64,000 nt of DNA from Calothrix sp. NIES-4101 (GTDB taxonomy: Bacteria; Cyanobacteriota; Cyanobacteriia; Cyanobacteriales; Nostocaceae): the NCBI GenBank assembly GCA_004296455.1, contig AP018280.1, positions 248,001 through 312,000 of the forward strand, given 5' to 3'. A program made the translations under genes and the position numbers. Shown here one piece after another: positions 34,941 to 45,368 of the stretch (its first letter is position 1; the number at the start of each line of letters is the position of its first letter). The notes under the pieces were generated by a model. The model did not search any database and was not told the origin of the DNA. It was given only the letters and a program-made list of their open reading frames with translations.

Positions 34941-37316
34941 TTACTCAAAGCGCTGATTTTTTGGTGACCAAAGCTTTAAAGTGTAATTTTCACCGCTTAT
35001 ATTGATATTCTCAACCAGTAAACTGGGTGAATTTGTTTGCCATAAATTCGCGATCGCTATCAGTGTTTGTTCTGAAAAGTTGCTAAAATCTGTATAAATT
35101 ATACTGCCATTTTCAGATAAAATTACCGTGTGGGGGCGTGATTGATTCTTTGAAGAATTATTTGCAGATTTTGCAGATTGTAGGGATGTAATCGCCTCCG
35201 CCGAGACAGTGAGTACTATTTCCGGTTTCCCATTACCAGTCAAGTCAATTTCTTGTATGGGATAATGCCCAATTTTTTGGAGAAGTTGGGGAATGCTGGG
35301 AATGTTGGCACTGCGTGATTGATTGCTAGCTTGTAGCGATCGCCAAATTGCGGGTAAGATTTTATTGCCTCGTTGGGGATTTTGTTGTTGTAATTGTGCC
35401 AAAGTAATTGGCGAAGGTTGTACCCATTCTAGGGCGGAGGCAGTTACAGCTAGAGCTTGAGAATTAGAATTATTAGAATTATTAGAATTAATGGGTTCAA
35501 CTGCGGTAGCGAGTAATTGCAGTTTTCCATTTTTTAATCGCATAGCTTTGATGCTAGCTGAGGTGGCTTGCTGTTCCCCATTCGATGACAACACAGCAAG
35601 TTGCAGCAGTGAGTCTGTATCCAATCCTAACTGCGATCGTAAGAATTTTTCTGGTGCGGTTTTGGGTAAATTGAGATTGGTAAATGGTGAGAAAAGCCAG
35701 TTTTTGCCGTTATGAAATGCTGACACATTTACTAAATACCAATTTTGCACACCCCCAGACTCCTCTGCTTGGAAAGGAGAAGGAGAAGTAGTTAGCCATT
35801 CGCGAGGATTTATCTGCTTAATCTTTGCTGCTGAACCAATTATTCTACTAGTGTGATTTCCAAAAAATTCAGCTTGGGCAGAAACTTCTCCCTTTAGTTG
35901 CTTGAGTAAAGTGGAAATTTCAGTCAGATTAACCTGTTTACCTTTAAATTCTTCCTTGAGCCAAGAATAAGCTTGTGCTTCCCCCTGTTGTGATGCCAGA
36001 ATTAAAGCCCCCCAAGCTTGAACTTCTCTAGAATTGGGCTTTAATTGCAATGCCGCATTCACCCGATTCCACAACTTACCCTTATCAGCCTTAAGTAAGG
36101 CACTGATTTCCTTCGCATTTTGAGGAGGAGAAGCTTTAAAAACTTGTAAAGCTTTGTCCCAGCGTCCATCAATCAAATTTACCAATACTTGTTGTCCCGG
36201 ACTTGCCCAGGTTGTATTGGCTTGGGTTTTCGTCAGCTGCGAATGCAAACGAATCAAATCAATTTGTGCCTGTACCTTTGTGGGAATATTTTTCTTTTGT
36301 TTTTTTAGGGATTGTAGTGACTCAAATGCCGGAGTCCATAAGCCATTACTGGCAACTTCTAATGCTTGCTTATAAATATAATTACTGAAACTTTTGGGTT
36401 TGAGGTCAATTTCTTCCAGTTCGACAGGATTAAGAAAAGTTTTTACCGGCTTCACTTGATAAACTCGCAGTTGCGGTTCTAAGCCGACATTTTGATTAAT
36501 TACTAATTCCTTAGCATTATTACCCGTCACCTGTTGCCATTGCGGAATTTGTCCCTGAGAACTCGTCCAAGACTGCATTTGTTGCAAATGGAAGCGCTGG
36601 GGGTTGTAGTAGAGAATATGTCCGTAGGCGAGGTTATAGGAACTCTCTTGACGTTGTCCACGCAGATAATACCAAATACCCGATGCTGATGTTGTACCTT
36701 CCAGTCGCTTGATTTCCGTCACAGGTAAAGAAATACTTGAACCTGGATTTGCATCAGTCGCATTCACAATTGGGGAAATAACAAACGATTCTTCTGGCCC
36801 TGCGATCGCAATTTGGGCGGCAATTTGGTAATATCTTTGGGAATCGGATGAAAATTCTCCATCACTTGCATGTTGGTAGACCCGTAATTCAATAATTTCT
36901 TGGCAATCCGACTGACAAAGTTGACGCTGTTTGTAAATTGGTAACAAAAACGAATCATTGATATCCCCAACCAAAGGCATCTGTTCCCCAGGAATATTTC
37001 CTTGTTTGGTGATAGCAGCTTGAATTTGTGGCAAAGTTAAAGGGCGATCGCTTTTACTCGCGTGAATTTGCGCCCATACTGGTAGTAATTTATTTAACCA
37101 ACTAACTTGCTGGGGATTAAAAATAAATAGAAAACTAATCCAAGCAAAAGCCACAACCAAACTACCAATTCCCAGTAAAAACACCACAGCCAGCAAAGAA
37201 GTTAATCTACTTGACTTTTTGGACTTTTTACCATTCTTTTTTACTACCCGCTTCACAATACGTGCATTTGGATTTTGCGAAGATTGGCGATTAGTCTTTC
37301 GCGAAGGGCTAGCCAT
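34941..37316 (-). CDS. Large membrane-anchored protein, unknown (cyanobacterial)
   Basis: A 791-residue protein from ATG 37316 (a GTG four codons upstream is possible). The basic N-terminus (RIVKRVVKKNGKKSKKSSR) is followed by one membrane helix near residues 45-70 (LLAVVFLLGIGSLVVAFAWI), leaving a large extracytoplasmic domain. Helical, TPR-like segments appear in the middle (LKADKGKLWNRVNAALQLKPNSREVQAWGALILA), and the C-terminal part has an FG-GAP/VCBS-like strand (IQEIDLTGNGKPEIVLTVSA). No catalytic motif was recognised. Confidence 0.75.
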   Translation of the reverse strand: MASPSRKTNRQSSQNPNARIVKRVVKKNGKKSKKSSRLTSLLAVVFLLGIGSLVVAFAWISFLFIFNPQQVSWLNKLLPVWAQIHASKSDRPLTLPQIQAAITKQGNIPGEQMPLVGDINDSFLLPIYKQRQLCQSDCQEIIELRVYQHASDGEFSSDSQRYYQIAAQIAIAGPEESFVISPIVNATDANPGSSISLPVTEIKRLEGTTSASGIWYYLRGQRQESSYNLAYGHILYYNPQRFHLQQMQSWTSSQGQIPQWQQVTGNNAKELVINQNVGLEPQLRVYQVKPVKTFLNPVELEEIDLKPKSFSNYIYKQALEVASNGLWTPAFESLQSLKKQKKNIPTKVQAQIDLIRLHSQLTKTQANTTWASPGQQVLVNLIDGRWDKALQVFKASPPQNAKEISALLKADKGKLWNRVNAALQLKPNSREVQAWGALILASQQGEAQAYSWLKEEFKGKQVNLTEISTLLKQLKGEVSAQAEFFGNHTSRIIGSAAKIKQINPREWLTTSPSPFQAEESGGVQNWYLVNVSAFHNGKNWLFSPFTNLNLPKTAPEKFLRSQLGLDTDSLLQLAVLSSNGEQQATSASIKAMRLKNGKLQLLATAVEPINSNNSNNSNSQALAVTASALEWVQPSPITLAQLQQQNPQRGNKILPAIWRSLQASNQSRSANIPSIPQLLQKIGHYPIQEIDLTGNGKPEIVLTVSAEAITSLQSAKSANNSSKNQSRPHTVILSENGSIIYTDFSNFSEQTLIAIANLWQTNSPSLLVENINISGENYTLKLWSPKNQRFE

Positions 37317-37559
37317 GTTAGTTATCACCGAACTCCGTACAGCATCTATTTATTTATACTCGCCAAATGCAGGGATTGGGAATTGAGCATTGCTGTCTCC
37401 TGACTATTCACAGCTTGGTATCTTGATGATTACTGGAAATTTACCAATTGCAGTTATCTATACCCAATTCCCCAATTTCCGTAAATTCCCCCATGTCAAA
37501 TTTAAAACTTATTGAATAGACTCGTCCGTTGAGTATCAATGTGAGTAGAGTGTAAACAG

Positions 37560-39425
37560 GTGAATAAATGGATTCTCGGAGAGAATAAAATCTGTATCGT
37601 TACTTGGATGTTGATTACGGTAATTTGCGGATTACCTGAAAAAGCATTGTCAAGTAAGTTACCTCAGCTAGATGAAAGCAATATCCTCACAAAAGTACCA
37701 GGAATGGGGGTAGGGCAAATAGAAGTTAGCAATAACAATAAAGATAACGATAACGATAAACACAAAGAGAACGATAACAATAATATTGTTAGTGTTAAAG
37801 ATTTATCCTTCACTTCTGAATCTCCTCCCTTCCTGGCATCAATTCCTGTTAATGATGAGATTGAGATTAATGGTGATGAGAATCCCATTGATAATCCAGG
37901 AAATGGTGGCGAATCTATGTCACAAGTTACATCTGTCTCACAACTCAAAGATGTACAACCGACAGATTGGGCATTTCAAGCATTACAATCCTTAGTCGAA
38001 AGATACGGATGTATTGCTGGTTATCCCGATGGAACATTTAAGGGAAATCGGGCTTTAACTCGATATGAGTTTGCTGCTGGGTTAAATGCTTGTTTAAACC
38101 GTGTTAATGAGTTGATTGGAACTGCAACAGAAAGTAATGCCAATCGTGAAGATTTGGCAAAATTGCAAAAATTACAGGAAGAATTTTCCGCAGAATTAGC
38201 AACTTTACGGGGTCGGGTTGATAATTTAGAGGCACGTACTGCTGAACTTGAAGCGAATCAATTTTCGACAACGACAAAAATGTTTGGTGTTGCGATTATT
38301 GGTATTCAAGGACGCACCAATAACCGTGCAGATATTGATCCTCGCAATGGCATTAAAGATACCCAAGATAGAGGCACAAATACCAGTGTTGTTAACCTCA
38401 ATCAAATTTTTCTAAATACTCAATTTGACCCTCAAAGTTATCTAATTACAGGTTTATTAGCAAGTAAGGGCGGAACTGCCCCAAGATTAGGTAATGATTT
38501 AATTTTAGGTTATGAATTTCCGACAGATAATGGTTTGATATTAAGTGACCTACGCTATCACCGACTTTTAAGCAAAAATTTTGCCATCATGGTTGGTAGC
38601 AAAAATGTCAACATGACGAATGCATTTCGGGGACCAAACAGGATTGAAAGTGCAGCAACGGGACCAATATCATTTTTTGCTCAACGTAACCCTATCTTAG
38701 ATATTGGATTTACAGGTCAAGCAGGTATAGCTTTTGATTGGCAGTTTGCTAAACGTGCTAGTCTACAAGCTGTTTATGCTAGTTTAAATGCTGGAAATCC
38801 TAATAAACGTAACGGTTTATTTGATGGTAATACAACTACCGCAGTCCAACTATTGGTTACACCAACAGATGCAATTGATGTTAGTTTGTATTATTTAAAT
38901 AATTATTCTAGTAATGGTTGTTTACTAACATTTGTTGGTGATGATTGTTTAACAGCTAATAATCCTTTAACTAATAAAACAGAACCACTAAAAACTAATG
39001 CATTTGGCGCGACACTGAACTGGCAACTGTCGCCTAAATTTACTGTAGGTGCTTGGGGTGGTTACACAAATTCTAATATTCCTGGTAGATCAGGTAAAGT
39101 GGAAACAACCAACTGGATGGTTTATTTTAACTTCCCTGATTTATTCCGCAAAGGTAATCTAGGAGGTCTTTATATTGGACAACCTCCAAAAATTACTAAT
39201 AGTACCTTACCCTTAGGAAATAACGTTCCTGATATTATTAATGGTGGCTTAGGGCGATCTGGTGGTCAACCAGGAACAACTACTCAAATCGAAGCTTTTT
39301 ACCGCTTTCAAGTAACAAATAATATTAGTATTACCCCTGGTATTATTCATATTATTGAACCAGGACATACGCCCGATAGTGATTCAGTGACTATGGGTGT
39401 TTTGCGAAGCACTTTTGCTTTTTAG
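37560..39425 (+). CDS. Iron-uptake-type porin (SLH domain, OprB family)
   Basis: A 621-residue outer-membrane porin with GTG start and an N-terminal signal segment (ICIVTWMLITVICGLPEKALS). A low-complexity stretch of Asn/Asp/Lys (about residues 60-80) is followed by one SLH domain (VSQLKDVQPTDWAFQALQSL, GYPDGTFKGNRALTRYEFAAGL) that binds peptidoglycan-linked polymers, a coiled coil (LQKLQEEFSAELATLRGRVDN) and a C-terminal OprB-like beta-barrel ending in ...VTMGVLRSTFAF with the terminal Phe needed for barrel insertion. Such proteins carry iron and other small solutes in cyanobacteria. A hairpin terminator follows at 39460-39507. Confidence 0.88.
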   Translation: MNKWILGENKICIVTWMLITVICGLPEKALSSKLPQLDESNILTKVPGMGVGQIEVSNNNKDNDNDKHKENDNNNIVSVKDLSFTSESPPFLASIPVNDEIEINGDENPIDNPGNGGESMSQVTSVSQLKDVQPTDWAFQALQSLVERYGCIAGYPDGTFKGNRALTRYEFAAGLNACLNRVNELIGTATESNANREDLAKLQKLQEEFSAELATLRGRVDNLEARTAELEANQFSTTTKMFGVAIIGIQGRTNNRADIDPRNGIKDTQDRGTNTSVVNLNQIFLNTQFDPQSYLITGLLASKGGTAPRLGNDLILGYEFPTDNGLILSDLRYHRLLSKNFAIMVGSKNVNMTNAFRGPNRIESAATGPISFFAQRNPILDIGFTGQAGIAFDWQFAKRASLQAVYASLNAGNPNKRNGLFDGNTTTAVQLLVTPTDAIDVSLYYLNNYSSNGCLLTFVGDDCLTANNPLTNKTEPLKTNAFGATLNWQLSPKFTVGAWGGYTNSNIPGRSGKVETTNWMVYFNFPDLFRKGNLGGLYIGQPPKITNSTLPLGNNVPDIINGGLGRSGGQPGTTTQIEAFYRFQVTNNISITPGIIHIIEPGHTPDSDSVTMGVLRSTFAF

Positions 39426-39459
39426 AAGGGAGTCATATCCTCAGGTCTCGATATTGTAA

Positions 39460-39507
39460 AATAAACCCAATTTATGAGTTGGCAAAGACAAATAAGTTGG
39501 GTTTATT
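39460..39507. terminator. Hairpin between the porin gene and cmpD (bidirectional)
   Basis: AATAAACCCAA (39460-39470) pairs with TTGGGTTTATT (39497-39507) around a 26-base loop; on the minus strand it is followed by TTTTAC. It sits between the convergent ends of the porin gene and cmpD and probably stops both transcripts. Confidence 0.7.
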
Positions 39508-39545
39508 CTCAAATATCCTCAGCAAGTATTTGGAAACAGCTGGTG

Positions 39546-40418
39546 TTAGCCGACATCATCATGGGCAAAACGATTAAACAGAAAATCTAAAGCATAGTTA
39601 CGTAACTTGTAATACTCTGGGTCTTCCATAATCCGCGCTCTATCTCTGGGTCTGTCAAAGGGAATTTCCATAACTTCGCCAATCTTTGCGTGTGGTCCAT
39701 TGGTCATCATTACCAACTTGTCAGCTAAGAAGAGAGCTTCATCAATATCATGGGTAATCATTAATACTGTACAACGGTTATCACCCCAAATTTTCAGCAA
39801 TTCTTCTTGCAATTCTTCCTTAGTGATAGCATCCAAAGCGCCGAAGGGTTCGTCCAAAATCAGCACTTTAGGACGAATTGACAAAGCGCGAGCAATAGAG
39901 ACACGCTGACGCATACCACCCGACATTTGTGGAGGTTTCTTATCCATGGCATCACCCAGTCCCACCATAGCTAGGTTATCGCGAACGATCGCTCTTTTCT
40001 CTGCTTCAGGTTTATTGGGATATACGGCATTTACAGCCAAGTAAATATTTTCAAACGCGGTTCTCCAGGGTAGCAAAGCGTAGTTTTGAAATACTACCAT
40101 GCGATCGGGGCCTGGTTTGGTGATGGGTTTTCCTTCGAGCAAGACTTGTCCACTGGTAGGATAATTAAAGCCAGACACCATATTTAACAAAGTCGATTTC
40201 CCGCAACCTGAGTGACCAATTACGCAAATAAATTCACCTTGGTAAACATTAAGATTTACCCCATCCAATACGGTAAATGGCCCTTTTTTAGTTGGATAAA
40301 TCTTAGAAACATCTTTAATTTCTAAATATGGATTTTGACCTGTTTGGCTAGCTGTTGCCAGAGGTTTGCCTAATCTTTGTCTCGCAACGTCGGAATTTTT
40401 GAAAGTGCGGTTTTGCAT
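39546..40418 (-). CDS. cmpD: Bicarbonate ABC transporter ATP-binding subunit CmpD
   Basis: A 290-residue ABC ATPase. Walker A is GHSGCGKST (residues 68-76), the signature is MSGGMRQRVSIARAL and Walker B VLILDEPFGALD. It is close to the N-terminal half of CmpC, and the pair powers the transporter. It is the last gene of cmpABCD on the minus strand, 83 bases after cmpC. NrtD of nitrate transporters is very similar; the Cmp assignment comes from CmpA upstream. The porin gene converges on it from the other side. Confidence 0.9.
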   Translation of the reverse strand: MQNRTFKNSDVARQRLGKPLATASQTGQNPYLEIKDVSKIYPTKKGPFTVLDGVNLNVYQGEFICVIGHSGCGKSTLLNMVSGFNYPTSGQVLLEGKPITKPGPDRMVVFQNYALLPWRTAFENIYLAVNAVYPNKPEAEKRAIVRDNLAMVGLGDAMDKKPPQMSGGMRQRVSIARALSIRPKVLILDEPFGALDAITKEELQEELLKIWGDNRCTVLMITHDIDEALFLADKLVMMTNGPHAKIGEVMEIPFDRPRDRARIMEDPEYYKLRNYALDFLFNRFAHDDVG

Positions 40419-40501
40419 AATTTCAATTAGAGGTTAATGGTTTAGGTATCGGTTGATTGCAGACTTACCAGAAATAGCCTTCTTGCTCCCTGTCTCTTTT
40501 A

Positions 40502-42499
40502 CTAAGCAACTCTTCTCGGTGAATCGAGAACAACCTCAGCAACCGAGAAATCTCGTTTAATTTTCTGCTGGTTGAGATAGTCAAAAGGATTATCAGCATC
40601 AAAGGGGGTTCCATCAAATAATTTGATCGGTTGGCGAGTGTAACTAATATCCAACCCAAGTTCACGGGCTGCGGTACTAAATACCCGGACTCGACATACT
40701 CGTTCCACAACTTCCACCCAGTTACGCGGAAAAGGTACATCACCCCAGCGCGCCAACTGTGTCATAATCCAAATTTGTTCTGTACGACTAGGACGGTTGA
40801 TGGCTGACTCAGCGTAGAATTGATGGTGGGCGTACTCAATCTGGCGTTCAAGATCGCAAGTGTTGTCGTAAGGGTCGCCTAATTGAATGTAATCGATACT
40901 AGTACTGACGTATTCAGGTCGAGCTAAAATCTGGCGAATTTCTTCGGCATTTTCTGGTAGTGAACAATAATAACAAGCTTCCAGCAAGGCTTTGGTGAGG
41001 GCAATGTGGGTATTGGGGTACATTTCCGCCCAATCTTCGCGTACACCCAGGACTTTACCGGGATGTCCCAACCAAACTTCCACATCAGTCGCAATGGTGA
41101 AACCTGCACCTTCGGCAGCTGCGCGAAGATTCCAAGGTTCGCCGACGCTGTAGCCATCAATACTCCCATTTTGTAAATCTACCACCATCTGGGCAGGAGG
41201 AATCGTTTGAATGTGAACATCTGTATCGGGGTCGATACCACCTGCTGCTAACCAATACCGCAATAATAAGTTATGCATTGAAGCTGGATGAACTACACCC
41301 ATTGTGTGGCGTTTATCGCGGGTACGTAGTAAGAAGTCATGGAAGGTAGATAAATCCTGTACTCCTTGCTGTAAAAAGTTTTTGTTCAAGGTGATGGCAT
41401 TACCATTACGAGTCATCGTCAATGCACTCACAACAGGTAGCGGTTGATTACGATGTCCTCCTAAAGTCATCCACATTGGCATTCCCGAAGGCATTTGCGC
41501 GGCATCCAGGTAGCCACCAGCAATCCCATCAACGATACCACGCCAACTAGTTTCACGGACAAGATGTACATCATCCAGGCCATGTTTAGCGAAGAAACCT
41601 TTTTCCTTGGCGATCGCTAGGGGAGCACAAGCTGTCAAGGGTACAAAACCGATTTCCAGGTTGACTTTTTCCAATCCGTGGCGGGATACTGCGGTTGTTT
41701 TGCGAGCACGCAGTTTTTTGATACGTTTTTGCTGGTTGAGGAAGTAAATCATTTCACTCCGCAAGCTGTAATAGCTGGGGTGTTCCACAACTTCCATACG
41801 TTTGCGAGGACGGGGAATATCAACTTCGAGGATGTCACCAATTTTTGATTCCGGGCCATTGGTGAGCATCACAATTCTATCGGAAAGTAATACGGCTTCA
41901 TCAACATCGTGTGTCACCATTACCGCAGTTACTTCATTTTCTTCGCATATCTGCATTAACTGTTCTTGCAAATTACCACGAGTTAAGGCATCTAATGCCC
42001 CAAAAGGTTCATCGAGCAAGAGTAACTTAGGTTTGATTGCCAAAGCACGAGCGATCGCCACCCGTTGTTTTTGTCCCCCTGACAGCATTCCTGGCTGTTT
42101 ATCGGCGTGGGGACGTAAACCCACCATATCGATATGTCTTTCGACAATTGCTCGACGTTCTCCCTCTGACAATCCATTCATTACAGAATTGACTGCCAGA
42201 GCAATATTTTCGCGTACAGTTCGCCAAGGTAGTAAAGAATAGTTTTGGAATACCACCATGCGATCGGGTCCTGGCCTGGTAATTCTTTGCCCTTCGAGGG
42301 TTACAAGTCCTTCTGTAGGCAAATCTAAACCCGCAATCATATTTAAGAGGGTTGATTTTCCGCAACCGGAGTGACCGATTAAGGAGACAAATTCACCTTT
42401 TTTGATTTGTAAATCAATTCCTTTTAAGGCAACGTATTTGCCACCACCAGTTAACTCGAAAACCTTTTCAATTTGGTCAACACCAACAAAGAAGCTCAT
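40502..42499 (-). CDS. cmpC: Bicarbonate ABC transporter subunit CmpC (ATPase fused to a binding domain)
   Basis: A 665-residue two-part protein. Residues 1-260 are an ABC ATPase (Walker A GHSGCGKST at 42-50, signature MLSGGQKQRVAIARAL, Walker B LLLLDEPFGALD). From about 280 to the end it is a solute-binding-like domain homologous to CmpA (LEIGFVPLTACAPLAIAKEKGFF, SVGEPWNLRAAAEGAGF), which in this family regulates transport by sensing the substrate inside the cell. The fusion is the hallmark of the Nrt/Cmp group. It lies 165 bases after cmpB; the gap has purine repeats. Confidence 0.93.
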   Translation of the reverse strand: MSFFVGVDQIEKVFELTGGGKYVALKGIDLQIKKGEFVSLIGHSGCGKSTLLNMIAGLDLPTEGLVTLEGQRITRPGPDRMVVFQNYSLLPWRTVRENIALAVNSVMNGLSEGERRAIVERHIDMVGLRPHADKQPGMLSGGQKQRVAIARALAIKPKLLLLDEPFGALDALTRGNLQEQLMQICEENEVTAVMVTHDVDEAVLLSDRIVMLTNGPESKIGDILEVDIPRPRKRMEVVEHPSYYSLRSEMIYFLNQQKRIKKLRARKTTAVSRHGLEKVNLEIGFVPLTACAPLAIAKEKGFFAKHGLDDVHLVRETSWRGIVDGIAGGYLDAAQMPSGMPMWMTLGGHRNQPLPVVSALTMTRNGNAITLNKNFLQQGVQDLSTFHDFLLRTRDKRHTMGVVHPASMHNLLLRYWLAAGGIDPDTDVHIQTIPPAQMVVDLQNGSIDGYSVGEPWNLRAAAEGAGFTIATDVEVWLGHPGKVLGVREDWAEMYPNTHIALTKALLEACYYCSLPENAEEIRQILARPEYVSTSIDYIQLGDPYDNTCDLERQIEYAHHQFYAESAINRPSRTEQIWIMTQLARWGDVPFPRNWVEVVERVCRVRVFSTAARELGLDISYTRQPIKLFDGTPFDADNPFDYLNQQKIKRDFSVAEVVLDSPRRVA

Positions 42500-42579
42500 A
42501 GTATTTATAAAGGAATAAGGGGGACAGAAAGGAAAAGAAGCGGGAGGAATCTAGTCGTTCGCCAACCTAGAATCGATGG

Positions 42580-42660
42580 GTTGAGATTGACTCGGAGATA
42601 CTGAGACACGGAGACGCGGAGATTTTTTTTCCCTGCAAAGTTGACTTGCCAGGCTACTAG
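42580..42660. repeat. GGAGACN repeats plus dispersed repeat copy 2
   Basis: The 165-base gap between cmpB and cmpC has GGAGATAC, GAGACACGGAGACGCGGAGA repeats, a T8 run, and the word at 42635-42660 that also occurs at 13014-13039 with two transitions. It is odd to find such a repeat in the middle of an operon; it could reduce or alter expression of cmpC and cmpD. Confidence 0.6.
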
Positions 42661-42664
42661 TGAT

Positions 42665-43501
42665 TTACTTTTGCTCAGGAAGAATTTTGTTTTGTAACCA
42701 ACCCATGAATTTGTCGAGTAGTAAGCCCACAACACCGATATAAACAAGAGCCAAAATGACTTCACTGACGTTATTATTCTGATAAGCATCCCAGATAAAG
42801 AAACCGATGCCAACAATACCCGACATAACAATTTCTGCCGCGATAATTGCCAACCAAGCCAAACCGATCGCAATTCTTAAACCAGTAAAAATGTAGGGTA
42901 ATGCCGCAGGAATTAAGATATTGAGGAAATACTCTTTCTGGTTGAGTTGTAAAACCTTGGCAACGTTGTTGTAATCGCTGGGAATTTCTTTGACACCTAC
43001 CGCCGTATTAATCAAAATCGGCCAAATTGCAGTGATGAAGATAACAAAAAGTGCAGCAGGTTCATTTTGACGTAGTGCTGCTAAGGAAATGGGAACCCAA
43101 GCCAAAGGTGGAACTGTTCTTAATAATTGGAAGAGGGGGTCTAAGGCTTTATTGATAGTTTTATTCACACCAATTAAAATCCCCAAACCGATACCAAAAA
43201 TGGCGGCTAAAGTATAGCTAATTGCTACCCGTTGCAAACTGGCAAGAATCTGCCAAAATAAACCTTTATCAAGACCACCCTTATCATAAAAAGGGTATGC
43301 AATCAGAATCCAAGTATCTGATACTACCTGAATTGGCCCCGGTAAAGTTGCTCCAGGTATCCAAGCAAATAGTTGCCAAATAGTGAGAAATATTGCTAAT
43401 GCGATCGCAGGGGGTATTAAGTTGGGAAATTGTTTTTGTATACGTGTAATCCAGGTACTATCATAGTTCGCTCTTGCTGGTCGTCTTTGGACTGTAGTCA
43501 T
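42665..43501 (-). CDS. cmpB: Bicarbonate ABC transporter permease CmpB
   Basis: A 278-residue inner-membrane permease with about six membrane segments. The cytoplasmic EAA-like loop is visible as KVLQLNQKEYFLNILIPAALPYIFTGLRIAIG (about residues 180-212), the ATPase contact in BPD_transp_1 proteins, and GVNKTINKALDPLFQLLRTVPPLAWVP is the family start segment. It is nearly the same in NrtB, so the bicarbonate role rests on the CmpA neighbour. It lies 92 bases after cmpA. Confidence 0.9.
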   Translation of the reverse strand: MTTVQRRPARANYDSTWITRIQKQFPNLIPPAIALAIFLTIWQLFAWIPGATLPGPIQVVSDTWILIAYPFYDKGGLDKGLFWQILASLQRVAISYTLAAIFGIGLGILIGVNKTINKALDPLFQLLRTVPPLAWVPISLAALRQNEPAALFVIFITAIWPILINTAVGVKEIPSDYNNVAKVLQLNQKEYFLNILIPAALPYIFTGLRIAIGLAWLAIIAAEIVMSGIVGIGFFIWDAYQNNNVSEVILALVYIGVVGLLLDKFMGWLQNKILPEQK

Positions 43502-43593
43502 CGATTTTTCTCCTTGAGGTTGTCTCTAATTCTGGAATATTTTTCTAGTAGTTAATAGCTGATTTGAACTAACTATTAACTAACAACTACTAA

Positions 43594-44979
43594 CTAAATC
43601 GCTACTTTTTTAATTTTGAGACTCTTCAAATATTCTTCGGGTTTTTCTGGGTCAAATTTCACCCCATCAAAAAACTCTTCCACACCACGGGATGTTGCTG
43701 TGGGAATATCTGCCGCCGCAATTCCCATTTCTTGTGCAGCTTCTTTCCAAATATTTTCCTTATTGACTTGATCGATTAATGCTTTTGCTTTTGCTGCACC
43801 ATTCTCAATGTAATCTTTGGGTAAGAATCCCCAGCGAACACTCTCGGTAATAAACCATAAATCATGGCTCTTATATGGGTAAGAAACACTACCTTTTGTA
43901 TCTTTCCAGTAATAAGCTGCTAATGATTTATCATTAACTTTACGTTCACCCATGTCATAATTACCCTGAAATGGTTCTATCAGTATGTCTGCGGGAAGGT
44001 TGAAATAATTACGCCCTGCTAAAATTTCCGATGCTTCTTTGCGGTTATCAAAGTTATCCAACCACTGCTGTGCCTTAATTATTCCTTTGAGAAGTGCTTT
44101 TGTCGCTTTGGGATGTTTATCTACCCAGTCACCTCGCATAGCGAAGTATTCTTCAGGGTGATCTTTCCACATTTCTGCGGTCAATACAGCCAGGAAACCA
44201 ATTTTATCTTTGACAATACGATAGGGCCAGGGGTCTCCGGTACTGAAGGCATCCATCGTTCCAGTTTTCATGTTAGCGACAGTCTGCGCGGCTGGTACTG
44301 TTAACAACTTCACATCAACATCTGGATTGATGCCGTTAGCAGCAAGCCAGTAACGAATCCAAAAATCCTGATTGACTGCGGGGAAGGTTTGTGCGGCTGT
44401 GAATGGAGTTGATGATGATTTAAGAGCAGTAATTGCAGACTTCGCTTGATCGAGTGTTAAACCGACACCTTTACCAGCCCATTTATTCGCGATCGCAATT
44501 CCATTACCGTTGGTAATCAATTGACACAACACATACATGGGAATTTTTTGATTGCCTTTGGTAATCAAACCTTCGGTAATCAAATGTGGCATTGGCATCT
44601 GCCATTGTCCACCATCAATACCACCACCAGCAGAACCAATTTCGACGTTGTCTCGCGCTGCACCCCAAGAAGCTTGCTTTGCTAGTTCAACATCAGTCAT
44701 TCCATACTCAGCAAAAAAACCTTTTACTTTCGCAATAATTAATGGCGCAGATTCAACAATCGGAATATATCCTAATTTAACCTTTGTTGTTTCTGGTTTT
44801 TGTTCGGGGCTAATATTAACAACTGGTGCTGCTGTTGTGCCTGAATTTGAACCAGATGATGTACTACCACCTGGCTCAGGAGGGTTACCTAAACAACCTT
44901 TGAGAAAGATTGCACTTGCAGAAGCCCCTGCTGTAATGATGAATTTACGACGAGAAATTTGATTGAATAAGTCTGACAT
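43594..44979 (-). CDS. cmpA: Bicarbonate-binding lipoprotein CmpA
   Basis: A 461-residue periplasmic binding protein that delivers HCO3- to CmpB. The start at 44979 is chosen over 45021 because AGGAGATACC precedes it. The N-terminus has a twin-arginine motif ([10 protein letters not shown]) and lipobox LKGC, so it is a Tat-exported lipoprotein. It resembles CmpA rather than Nrt[48 protein letters not shown] and [13 protein letters not shown] are CmpA-type words, while NrtA has different residues there. It heads cmpABCD. No cmpR-like LysR gene or nirA/narB gene is in the window. Confidence 0.92.
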   Translation of the reverse strand: MSDLFNQISRRKFIITAGASASAIFLKGCLGNPPEPGGSTSSGSNSGTTAAPVVNISPEQKPETTKVKLGYIPIVESAPLIIAKVKGFFAEYGMTDVELAKQASWGAARDNVEIGSAGGGIDGGQWQMPMPHLITEGLITKGNQKIPMYVLCQLITNGNGIAIANKWAGKGVGLTLDQAKSAITALKSSSTPFTAAQTFPAVNQDFWIRYWLAANGINPDVDVKLLTVPAAQTVANMKTGTMDAFSTGDPWPYRIVKDKIGFLAVLTAEMWKDHPEEYFAMRGDWVDKHPKATKALLKGIIKAQQWLDNFDNRKEASEILAGRNYFNLPADILIEPFQGNYDMGERKVNDKSLAAYYWKDTKGSVSYPYKSHDLWFITESVRWGFLPKDYIENGAAKAKALIDQVNKENIWKEAAQEMGIAAADIPTATSRGVEEFFDGVKFDPEKPEEYLKSLKIKKVAI

Positions 44980-45045
44980 AGGTATCTCCTTTAGTTGCAA
45001 TTTCTTTTTTGGGCATAGCAAAACTAAGCAATTGAAACTGGTCGT

Positions 45046-45226
45046 TTATTGCATAGTAAATGTGATATTTATTTTTTTAATTTTCAGATTTGTCCAACTT
45101 ATATCTCGGCTAGATAGGTCGGAAAATAGTTACTTAAGATGTTTGATTTTCATCACGTTAATATTCTGTTTTCTTGATGAACACTGATTAACTGTGTTTA
45201 GATAAGCTTACATTATTTATTGCTAA
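45046..45226 (-). promoter_or_regulatory. Candidate CmpR-type sites upstream of cmpA
   Basis: The 390 bases before cmpA contain two matches to the reported LysR/CmpR pattern TTA-N8-TAA: TTATTGCATAGTAA at 45046-45059 and TTATTTATTGCTAA at 45213-45226. In such AT-rich DNA one such match is expected by chance, so these are only candidates. Confidence 0.3.
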
Positions 45227-45368
45227 TTCACCCCATTTTCAAACAGCAACTATTAAACAAATATTAGATTAGTCCTATAAGTAAATGTTTATGTATGATG
45301 AGAAAAGTACGGTGATAGTATCAATGCATTGAATCGAATCAATAGTAATTATTTGATTCATCTTATTA

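Noticed and set aside
39546-44979. nrtABCD nitrate transporter
   Set aside because: The binding protein carries CmpA words and no nirA or narB gene is present, so bicarbonate is preferred.
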